Assembly (NCBI RefSeq): GCF_014764445.1
Contig: NZ_CP061721.1
Span: 2,728,001-2,792,000, forward strand
From: Pseudarthrobacter sp. BIM B-2242
GTDB taxonomy: Bacteria; Actinomycetota; Actinomycetes; Actinomycetales; Micrococcaceae
Length of the DNA: 64,000 bases
Direction of reading: 5' to 3'
Positions 11,474 through 19,500 of this stretch are shown piece after piece (positions within the stretch are counted from its first letter, which is position 1; each line of letters begins with the position of its first letter). Below the pieces are notes generated by a model that worked only from the letters and a program-made list of their open reading frames with translations, did not search any database and was not told the DNA's origin. The translations under genes and the position numbers were made by a program.

Positions 11474-11746
11474 TCCCAAGGTGAAAACCGCACCCCAAAA
11501 GGAAAGCACTGGTGCCCCTGTCACCAGTTCGTAGCCGTACCACGACGCAGCTACCAAAAGGGCAGTTGCCTCCGCGGCCACAATGAGAGAGATCACAAGG
11601 ATTCCACGCGGGCGCACCGAAGCGGAAGGTGCACCTGCGTCGGTGCCGGCCGCCGTACCGGCTGCCGGGCCAGGGCTCGGGGAAGTACCACCGGCGGGCT
11701 CATCCTCGGGCTGCGGATCTGAAGGGTTTTGGGGGGCTCTTGACAC
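11222..11746 (-). CDS. Four-helix membrane protein of unknown function
   Basis: A 174-residue protein with a Pro/Ala/Gly-rich cytoplasmic N-terminus (about 45 residues) followed by four hydrophobic segments near 48-68, 80-100, 112-130 and 135-155. The start is GTG 11746 after a weak TAGGGTG site. I do not recognise a family. Helix-like hydrophobicity and strong third-position G/C support a real gene. Its 3' half lies antisense to the end of the FtsK-like gene (252 shared bases). It is divergent from whiB1. The long Pro/Ala linker makes the exact start uncertain. Confidence 0.65.
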   Translation of the reverse strand: MSRAPQNPSDPQPEDEPAGGTSPSPGPAAGTAAGTDAGAPSASVRPRGILVISLIVAAEATALLVAASWYGYELVTGAPVLSFWGAVFTLGLLLAFSVWLYSVAHFLFRGRRWTRAAALVAQLFVLTIGFPTLSGGVVVPGLALLLPALTAIVLLFDKRVISYASRTGGLPPAL

Positions 11747-11891
11747 ACTGGCACCCTACCGGACATAGTCGGACAGTGGTGGGGGTCGGCAACACGGATG
11801 TGATGTATCGCTCAGGAATCCGGGGATTTCAAGCTGTATTACCCCTTGTTTACACAGCGTTAACATGACAATCTTGATGAAGATGACCGAT

Positions 11892-11909
11892 GGGGCCCCT
11901 CAGGGCCCC
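11892..11909 (+). promoter_or_regulatory. Leader hairpin with T-rich tail upstream of whiB1
   Basis: GGGGCCC-CTCA-GGGCCCC is followed directly by TTTCCTTTGT, the shape of an intrinsic terminator. Both flanking genes are transcribed away from this region, so nothing obvious needs terminating here except a transcript heading into whiB1. An attenuator in the whiB1 leader is the simplest reading, but it is inferred from structure only. Confidence 0.4.
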
Positions 11910-11978
11910 TTTCCTTTGTAGACCCTAGTGAATAATTTCACAAACGGGCCCTTCCCAGAATTGGAGCAACTGATAAGC

Positions 11979-12227
11979 ATGGATTGGCGTAACCGCGCAG
12001 CGTGCCTCGACAAGGACCCGGAACTGTTCTTCCCCGTCGGAAACACAGGGCCTGCCCTCCTTCAGATCGAGGAAGCAAAAAGCGTTTGCCGCCGCTGCCC
12101 GGTTGTTGACACTTGCCTCCAGTGGGCCTTGGAGTCCGGCCAGGACGCCGGCGTCTGGGGCGGCATGAGCGAAGACGAGCGCCGCGCCCTCAAGCGCCGC
12201 GCCGCAAGGGCACGCCGCGCCTCCTAG
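11979..12227 (+). CDS. whiB1: WhiB1-type iron-sulfur transcription regulator
   Basis: An 82-residue WhiB protein. Four cysteines (RAACLDKD, then AKSVCRRCP and DTCLQW) bind a 4Fe-4S cluster, followed by the GVWGG turn and a basic C-terminal tail (RRALKRRAARARR) that contacts DNA. The MDWR start, DPELFFPVGN and GMSEDERRALKRR match the WhiB1 subgroup, which partners the vegetative sigma factor and senses nitric oxide in mycobacteria. I choose ATG 11979 because WhiB1 proteins begin MDWR; GGAG at 11962-11965 is somewhat distant. An in-frame GTG at 11928 would add 17 residues. In Mycobacterium whiB1 sits next to pdtaS; here about 2.8 kb with a deacetylase lies between them. A strong terminator follows. 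Confidence 0.93.
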   Translation: MDWRNRAACLDKDPELFFPVGNTGPALLQIEEAKSVCRRCPVVDTCLQWALESGQDAGVWGGMSEDERRALKRRAARARRAS

Positions 12228-12270
12228 CCCAGGCGCCAGCGCAAAACAAACAGCATAAACGAATTCCTCA

Positions 12271-12311
12271 AAGCTATGGCTGCGACCCTTTCCGGGTCGC
12301 AGCCATAGCTT
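12271..12311 (+). terminator. Intrinsic terminator of whiB1
   Basis: An 18-bp perfect stem (12271-12288 with 12294-12311), loop TTTCC, ending in TTTTT. Confidence 0.9.
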
Positions 12312-13019
12312 TTTCACCCATTGTCTTGGGCCGCTTCCCGCTCCGGAGATCAACTGGATGGTTGTAGTTCGGTGAAAGGGACCATTTCGCGCCCCCGTGA
12401 AATACACGGGATCGACTGACTGTAGGCACGTCGGTCCGGTTGCAGGCACTACCCGCCCGGCCGCGGATCCTTGTCACGTTTACTACTTGTTTCATCTTCT
12501 TAGTACTCAGGCTCAGAGTCGCCGCCTACGCGCCCTAAATTATCGGCTACCTGTCTTTTCATCCATTCAACATTCGGGTACCCAGCCCGCTTGATGGGCC
12601 ATTTTCGCCATGCCACTCTGGTTCTGAAAGCCGGATCATCCAGCAGCGCACTGCAGCCTGGTCCCGCCGCGAAAAGCACCAATGCCGTTAGTGGGGGAAA
12701 TGGAAAGCATCGTGGGGACAACGCCTGAATTATTACAGCCAATTACTTTTCGCCTCTTTGGAGTAATTGAAGCCCGGCACAGCAAGGTCCAGCAGAGCGC
12801 CAAGAGCGGCGCCCTCACAACTCCCAACCGAGGCAACGTGCCGGGCCTGGAAGCTAGGCCTGAGCACCACGAACGTGCCCCCAGCCCAGCTGATGCTCAG
12901 CGGCGAAAGCGGCATCGAACCGCAACACGTCGCACACGTTCGAACATCTCAGAGCCCTTGCGCACCCTTCCGCGATGTCACCCGGCGCCGTCGGCCACCG
13001 AAAAAGAACGGAGTAACTC
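12312..13019. other. Long region without a supported gene
   Basis: About 700 bases between the whiB1 terminator and the deacetylase. It is less G/C-biased than its surroundings. The only frame with some protein-like character is a short leftward one at 12500-12742, whose last ~45 residues (ending WMKRQVADNLGRVGGDSEPEY minus the first residue) look like the tail of a real protein but match nothing I recognise. It may be a gene remnant. The deacetylase promoter must lie in the right-hand part; a ribosome site CGGAG stands ahead of ATG 13020. Confidence 0.4.
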
Positions 13020-14933
13020 ATGACCATAACCAGATCCCGCTCGGCGCGGTGGCGCGCCAAGCTCGTGACCATCGGGGTGGTGGCGCCTGCCCTGACCGCC
13101 GCGCTGCTGACGCCTGGCGTGGCTAACGCGGCGATAGACAATCCGGCCCCGACGCCATTGGTGTCCTTCACTTTCGACGACGGCGGCCTCAGCGCGCTGA
13201 CACAGGCCGCGCCGACACTTAAGAAACACGGGCTCACCGGCACGAATTACATCGTCACCGACTGCGTCGGTTTGACGTCTCTTCCCAATACCTGCCGCGC
13301 CGACGCGGACGTACCCTATATGTCGTGGGACCAGATCCTGGAGTTGCAGAACTCTTACGGGTGGGAGATCGGGTCACACACCGTGTCCCACCAATGCCTC
13401 GTGAGCGTCGGCAACGACTGCCAGGCCAACAAACTGACGCCCGCCCAGGTGGACGCCGAACTGGCAAACAGCAAAGCTGCCCTGGCCGCGCGCGGCATCA
13501 ACGCGACCGCGTTCGCACCGCCTTACGGCGATTACGACATGTCAGTGGTGGCCCAGGTTGCCAAGTACTACAGCTCCATGCGCGGCTTCGCGGACACCGG
13601 TAACAACGTCTGGCCGCTCGGCGACTACCTGCTGCACAACGTGCCTGTCCAGGAGGTGACCACGCCGGTCTCCGCGTTGAAGGTAAAGGTTGACGAGGCG
13701 ATCAGGGACAAGAAGTGGGTGGTGTTCACCTTCCACGACATCCGGCCGAATCCAAGCCAGGACCCGGACTACTACCAGTACGGAACCGCCGAGCTTGATG
13801 AGCTCGCCGCGTACGTCAAGACCAAGGTGGCGGCTGGCGAGATCAAGAATGTTAATGTCAGCCAGGGCCTGGTCACGGGTTCGCCGAACATGATGCCGAA
13901 CCCCACGTTCAATAATGGGCTCGGGGACGGCTGGCGGACCGACTCCGTGACTTCCATCGCAGCCGATTCGGGAAATAACGGCAGCTACCCGGACTCCACC
14001 AATTCCATCAAGCTCGTTTCCGGCGCGACCCCGACCCATCTGTTCTCGCCGCTGGTCAGCGTCTCCCCGACGACGACCTATCTGTTCAAGGCCTTCCTCA
14101 ATGTGGCTGCGATCACGACCGGTACTGTCACGTTCTACGTCGACGAGTACGACACGTCCGGCGCCTGGATTTCGGGTCAGTTCAAAAAGGTGGAGGATTC
14201 GCGGTGGGTGGAAGCCATGAACTTCTCCTACACACCGACATCGGCCAATGTTGCCAAGGCGAGCCTGCAGGTCGCCGTAGAGGGCACCGGCATTACCGCC
14301 TATGTGGACAACGTGCAGATGCTGGCCCCGGGCTACCTTCCGCCAACGGTCTCGCCCTTCGCGGACGTGGCTACGACCCATGACTTCTACAAGCAGATTG
14401 CGTGGCTGGCGGAGAAGGGCATTTCCCGGGGCTGGACTGAGAATGGAGTGGTGACCTTCCGTCCGGCAGAGAAAATCAACCGTGACCAGATGGCAGCGTT
14501 CCTCTACCGGATGAGCGGCACGACCGACGCCCAGTACACGCCGCCAGCGGTCTCGCCGTTCGCGGACGTGGCTACCAACCATGACTTCTACAGGCAGATT
14601 GCGTGGCTGGCGGAGAAGGGCATCTCGAAGGGCTGGACTGAGAATGGAGTAGTGACCTTCCGTCCGGCAGAGCAGATCAACCGTGACCAAATGGCAGCCT
14701 TCCTCTACCGGATGAGCGGCACGACCGACGCCCAGTACACGCCGCCAGCGGTCTCGCCGTTCGCGGACGTGGCTACCAACCATGACTTCTACAGGCAGAT
14801 TGCGTGGCTGGCGGAGAAGGGCATCTCGAAGGGCTGGACTGAGAATGGAGTAGTGACCTTCCGTCCGGCAGAGCAGATCAACCGTGACCAAATGGCAGCC
14901 TTCCTCTACCGGATGAGTAACCCGGAAGGATAG
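13020..14933 (+). CDS. Secreted polysaccharide deacetylase with three SLH repeats
   Basis: A 637-residue exported protein. A signal peptide with a basic start and a hydrophobic core ends near ANA at residue 39. A NodB-type deacetylase domain follows at about 45-285: VSFTFDDGG carries the catalytic and metal-binding Asp pair, IGSHTVSHQ the zinc histidines, and FAPPYGDYD and FTFHDI the remaining conserved motifs. A jelly-roll carbohydrate-binding-like domain occupies about 290-438. The C-terminus is three 67-residue S-layer-homology repeats (SPFADV...AWLAEKGIS.GW...FRPAE.INRDQMAAFLYRM). It probably removes acetyl groups from peptidoglycan or another wall glycan while held on the surface through the SLH repeats. 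It sits between whiB1 and pdtaS with its own terminator, which suggests insertion into an older gene order. Confidence 0.92.
   Translation: MTITRSRSARWRAKLVTIGVVAPALTAALLTPGVANAAIDNPAPTPLVSFTFDDGGLSALTQAAPTLKKHGLTGTNYIVTDCVGLTSLPNTCRADADVPYMSWDQILELQNSYGWEIGSHTVSHQCLVSVGNDCQANKLTPAQVDAELANSKAALAARGINATAFAPPYGDYDMSVVAQVAKYYSSMRGFADTGNNVWPLGDYLLHNVPVQEVTTPVSALKVKVDEAIRDKKWVVFTFHDIRPNPSQDPDYYQYGTAELDELAAYVKTKVAAGEIKNVNVSQGLVTGSPNMMPNPTFNNGLGDGWRTDSVTSIAADSGNNGSYPDSTNSIKLVSGATPTHLFSPLVSVSPTTTYLFKAFLNVAAITTGTVTFYVDEYDTSGAWISGQFKKVEDSRWVEAMNFSYTPTSANVAKASLQVAVEGTGITAYVDNVQMLAPGYLPPTVSPFADVATTHDFYKQIAWLAEKGISRGWTENGVVTFRPAEKINRDQMAAFLYRMSGTTDAQYTPPAVSPFADVATNHDFYRQIAWLAEKGISKGWTENGVVTFRPAEQINRDQMAAFLYRMSGTTDAQYTPPAVSPFADVATNHDFYRQIAWLAEKGISKGWTENGVVTFRPAEQINRDQMAAFLYRMSNPEG
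14340..14925 (+). repeat. Three tandem 201-bp SLH-coding repeats
   Basis: In-frame copies begin at 14340, 14541 and 14742. Copies 2 and 3 appear base-for-base identical over about 176 bases until the final codons, while copy 1 differs at several positions. This indicates a recent duplication or gene conversion and makes the locus prone to length variation by slippage or recombination. Confidence 0.92.
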
Positions 14934-14968
14934 CAGCCCCAACAAACGCACGATATGAAAAACAAAAT

Positions 14969-14993
14969 GCGGGCCCGGAGCATCCGGGCCCGC
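14969..14993 (+). terminator. Intrinsic terminator of the deacetylase gene
   Basis: GCGGGCCCGG with CCGGGCCCGC around a 5-base loop, then CTTTTGCT. It lies between convergent genes and can serve mainly the plus strand. Confidence 0.85.
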
Positions 14994-15022
14994 CTTTTGC
15001 TCACTAACCGGCTCAGCCAGCC

Positions 15023-16492
15023 CTACCGCGCCGTCAGGCTGAGGCGGATCTGCACAGCCGTTCCGCCTTCGTCGCGGGGGTGCCACTGGATGGTACCGCC
15101 GAGCTCGCTGGTCACGAGCGTCCGGACGATCTGCAAGCCAAGGCCCTCAACATGGGGCGTATCCGGCAGTCCCACGCCATCGTCGGCAATGGTGACCGTC
15201 AGCAGTTCCTCACCGTCTTCTTCCTCGGACCGGTCCGCGATGAGCCAGACGGTGCCCGCGCGCCCCGCCAGGCCGTGCTCGACGGCGTTGGTCACCAGCT
15301 CGTTGATGACCAGTGCCAGCGGGGTGGCGAAGTCACTGGGCAGTTCCCCGAAGAGGCCCGACCGCTCGGTCTTGACCTGCTGCGAGGGTGATGCCACCTC
15401 GGCGGACAGCCTGAACTGACGGCCAATGAGCTCATCGAAGTCAACACTCTGCGCCAAGCCCTGGGACAGGGTCTCGTGAACCAGGGCGATGGTGGCCACC
15501 CGCCGCATCGCCTGTTCCAGCCCCTGTTTGGCCTCATCGCTGACCATCCGCCGGGACTGCATCCGCAGGAGGGCGGCCACGGTCTGAAGGTTGTTTTTCA
15601 CGCGGTGGTGGATCTCGCGGATGGTGGCGTCCTTGGTGACGAGCTCCATCTCCCGGCGCCGCAGTTCCGAAACGTCACGGCACAGCACCAGTGCGCCGAA
15701 GCGCTGCTGCTCATCCCGCAGCGGAATTGCCCGCAGGGACAGGCTCACGCCGCGGGATTCAATCTCACTGCGCCACGGCATCCGTCCCGTGACCACCAGC
15801 GGCAGCGTCTCGTCCACCAGGCGCCGGTCCTTCAGCAGCCCGGCAGTGACTTCGGCCAACGACCTGCCTTCCAGCGACTCGCCGTCGCCGAGCCGCCGGA
15901 AAGCGGAGACCCCGTTAGGGCTTGCGTACTGCACAATCCCCTCGGCATCAAGCCTGATGAGCCCGTCCCCCACACGCGGCGCACCGCGGCGCGAGCCGGT
16001 GGGCGACGCGAAGTCGGGCCACAGCCCCAGGGTTCCCATTCGCAGCAGATCGTAGGCGCACTGCCGGTAGGTCAGCTCCAGCCGCGACGGCATCCTTGAA
16101 CTGGACAGGTCCATGTGCGTGGTCACCACAGCTAGCGTCCGGCCGTTGCGGACCATCGGCACAGCCTCCACCCGCAGGGCCATGTCCGAGCTCCAGTTCG
16201 TCTCACTGGACCGTTCGATGGACCGGCTCGCCCACGCCTTATCCACCAGCGGCTGCAGGTCCTGCCGGATCGGTTCGCCCACAAAGTCACCGTGGAAAAC
16301 GGTGTGCGTTGTGGAGGGCCTGACGTGGGCCAGCGCAACATAGCCGTGATCCGGGTGCGGGAACCACAAGGCCAGGTCAGCGAACGCAAGGTCCGCCACC
16401 ATCTGCCAGTCGCCCACCAGGAGGTGCAGCCATTCGGCATCGCCCGGCCCAAAATCAGCGTGTTCCCTGATGGGGTCCGTAAAGATTGCCAC
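15023..16492 (-). CDS. pdtaS: PdtaS-type sensor histidine kinase
   Basis: A 489-residue soluble histidine kinase. An N-terminal GAF-like sensor domain (about 1-150) and a PAS domain (about 170-275) precede a HisKA_2 dimerisation domain with IHHRVKNNLQT, whose first His of the pair is the likely phosphorylation site. The HATPase domain has NELVTNAVEHG, DDGVGLP and GLGLQIV. This matches PdtaS (Rv3220c), which phosphorylates the RNA-binding antiterminator PdtaR. No pdtaR is in the window. No membrane segment is seen, as in PdtaS. The start is GTG 16492 with GGAGGTG just upstream. The gene lies 29 bases after gdh and may be co-transcribed with it. Confidence 0.9.
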   Translation of the reverse strand: MAIFTDPIREHADFGPGDAEWLHLLVGDWQMVADLAFADLALWFPHPDHGYVALAHVRPSTTHTVFHGDFVGEPIRQDLQPLVDKAWASRSIERSSETNWSSDMALRVEAVPMVRNGRTLAVVTTHMDLSSSRMPSRLELTYRQCAYDLLRMGTLGLWPDFASPTGSRRGAPRVGDGLIRLDAEGIVQYASPNGVSAFRRLGDGESLEGRSLAEVTAGLLKDRRLVDETLPLVVTGRMPWRSEIESRGVSLSLRAIPLRDEQQRFGALVLCRDVSELRRREMELVTKDATIREIHHRVKNNLQTVAALLRMQSRRMVSDEAKQGLEQAMRRVATIALVHETLSQGLAQSVDFDELIGRQFRLSAEVASPSQQVKTERSGLFGELPSDFATPLALVINELVTNAVEHGLAGRAGTVWLIADRSEEEDGEELLTVTIADDGVGLPDTPHVEGLGLQIVRTLVTSELGGTIQWHPRDEGGTAVQIRLSLTAR

Positions 16493-16521
16493 TGCACCTC
16501 CAGTTACGACGCAGGGGTTTC

Positions 16522-19500
16522 CTAGCGTCGGACGATTGACCTCAAGAGCCTCAATGCTACCGACAGTGAAGCCATGTCGTCGGCTTCGAGCGCGTTGACC
16601 TCATCAAACATGCTCTTCGCACGGCCCAGCTGCTCGGCATTTTGCCCCTCCCAGTCCTTTAGCCGGTTCTCCGCGGAGTCCTGGGACCCCGTGGACTCAA
16701 GCACCGCCGTCGTCATGTCCGAAACGGTGGAATACAGGTCATCCCGCAGGGCGGCCCGCGCCAGGGCCTGCCACCTGTCCTGGCGCGGCAGGTTGGTGAT
16801 CCGCTCCAACAGGGCGTCGGCATGGAACCGGTTGAACACTGTGTAGTAGACCGCGGCGATCTCTTCCACCGGCTCGTTGCGTGCGTGCACGATCTTGGCA
16901 ATGTCCAGCAGGACGAAGCTCTCGAACAGCTCTGCCCACCGGACGGCAAGGTCTTCCGGAAGCTCCCAGCCGCGTGCTTTCTCCAGCCAGCCCGCAACCC
17001 GCTCGCGGTCGTCGCCGCGCAGGTACTCAAGCAACCGGCCCCGCATCGGATCCAGGAGCGGCTTGAACTCCGCCACCACCCCGGCGATGGGACGGGAACT
17101 GCCGCCCTGGGCCAGCAGCCATCGGACGGCACGGTCCAGGATGCGGCGGATGTCCAGATGGACAGTGCTCCAGTGTTCGGTGGGGAATGAGGCCGGCAGA
17201 CTGTTCAGTTCGTCCACCATGACATCGAGTTCGAAGATCTCACGGAGCGCCACGAACGCCTTAGCGACGGCCACCTCGGTAGCCGATGTCTCCTCCATGG
17301 TGCGGAACGCGAACGTGATGCCGCCCAGGTTGATCATGTCGTTGGCCACGACCGTGGCAATAATCTCGCGCCGCAGCGGGTGGGTGTCCAGTTCGGCGTC
17401 AAACCGTTCCCGCAACTGCGCCGGGAAGTAGGCGCGCAGCGTCGCCCGGAACCACGGATCATCAGCCAGGTCGCTGTCACGCAATGCCGACGCCAGCTCA
17501 ATTTTCGCGTAGGCAGCCAGCACCGAGAGCTCAGGCGACGTCAGCCCCTGCCCCTGGCCAAGCCGCTCCTGCAGTGTCTCCGTGCTCGGCAGGGCCTCCA
17601 GTTCACGCTTCAGGTCAGCAGACTTCTCAAGCCAGTCCATCAGGCGCTCATAACTGGGACTCCACTCGGCCACTTTCTGTCGGTCGTTCAGGAGTAGGAT
17701 GTTCTGGTCCACGTTGTCCTCGAGGACCAGCCGCCCCACTTCATCGGTCATGGAAGCGAGGAAGCCTGCGCGTTCCTCCGCGGACAGCTTGCCCGCCGCC
17801 ACCATCCGGTCCACGAAGATCTTGATGTTGACCTCATGGTCCGAACAGTCCACGCCGGCAGAGTTGTCGATCGCATCAGTGTTCAGGATGACGCCCTGGA
17901 GCGCAGCCTCGATGCGGCCGCGCTGGGTCATGCCCAAGTTGCCGCCTTCGCCCACCACCTTGACCCGCAGGTCTTTGCCGTCCACGCGGATGGCGTCGTT
18001 GGCCTTGTCTCCCACAGAGGCATTGGATTCGGTGCTTGCCTTCACGTAGGTCCCGATCCCGCCGTTGTAGAGCAAATCGGCGGGGGCCAGCAGGATGGCC
18101 CGCAGCAGCTCCGGCGGGCTCAATTCGGTGGTCGCCTCGGGGAGCCCGAGCGCCGCGCGGACCTGCGGCGAAACCGGTACGGACTTTACTTGGCGCGCAT
18201 ACACGCCGCCGCCCTCGCTGATCAGGGACTTGTTGTAGTCGTCCCAGGAGGACCGTGGCAACTCAAAGAGCCGTTTCCGTTCCTCAAATGACGTTTCCGC
18301 ATCCGGCGTCGGGTCCAGGAAGATGTGCCGGTGGTCGAAGGCGGCGACAAGCCGGATCTGACGGGACAGCAGCATGCCGTTGCCGAACACGTCACCGGAC
18401 ATGTCACCCACACCCACCACGCTGAACGGCTGCGTCTGGGTGTCTACGTCCAGCTCGCTGAAGTGGCGCTTGACCGACTCCCAGGCCCCGCGGGCGGTGA
18501 TGCCCATGGCCTTGTGGTCATAGCCGACCGAACCGCCGGAGGCGAACGCGTCGCCAAGCCAGAAACCGTATTCAGCGGCCAGTCCGTTGGCGATGTCCGA
18601 GAACGTGGCCGTCCCCTTGTCCGCCGCCACCACAAGGTAGGAATCGTCGTCGTCGTGCCTGACAACGTCCGACGGCGGCACAACAGTTTCCGCCCCGTCC
18701 CTGGTGACGAGGTTGTCAGTGATGTCCAGCAGGCCGCGGATAAAGGTCCTGTAGCTCTCGGTGCCCTCGGCCAGCCAGGCAGCGCGGTCGGCAGCCGGAT
18801 CAGGGAGCCGCTTCGCAAAGAAGCCGCCCTTGGCCCCGGTGGGCACAATGACCGCGTTCTTGACTGTCTGCGCCTTCACGAGGCCGAGAATCTCCGTCCG
18901 GAAGTCCTCACGCCGGTCAGACCAGCGCAGGCCGCCGCGGGCCACCTTGCCGAAGCGCAGGTGCACACCTTCCACGCGCGGGGAATAGACCCAGATCTCG
19001 AACATCGGCCGGGGGAACGGCAACCCCTCAATCCGGGCGGGATCGAGCTTGAAGCTCAGGTGCGGCTTGTACTGGTAGTAGTTAGTGCGGAGGGTGGCCT
19101 CGATAAGGTTGGCCATGGTGCGCAGGACACGGTCGGCGTCGAGCGTTGCCACCTCTTCAATCGCGGCCGCAAGTTCGGCACGGACCTTCCCCTGGGCTGC
19201 TGCCCGCTCATCACCGGACAAAGCCGGATCGAACCTGGCGGCGAACAGCGCCAGCAAGGCCTTGGTGACGCGCGGGTTGGCGAGGAGGGTGTCCGCCATA
19301 AAGCCGAACGAGTTGGAATTGCCCATCTGCCGGATGTACCGCGCGTACGCCCGCAGGACGGTGATCTGGCGCCAGTGCATCCCCTCACGCAGCACCAGCC
19401 GGTCAAAGCTGTCCGACTCCACTGCTCCGGAGACTGCGGCACCGAAGGAATCGCCCAGCAGCTCGCCGGTAGCCAGCGGATCGACGCCCGCCGGGTACTT

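Noticed and set aside
12682..13126. Short plus-strand frames before the deacetylase
   Set aside because: Ser/Arg/Pro-rich composition, no ribosome site, and they run into the signal peptide region of the real gene in other frames.
14340..14925. Tandem repeats as a CRISPR array or mobile element
   Set aside because: The 201-bp units are in frame and encode SLH domains; there are no short repeats with unique spacers and no terminal repeats.
13542..15086. A 514-codon repetitive open frame on the minus strand
   Set aside because: Antisense to the deacetylase; its repeats simply mirror the SLH units.
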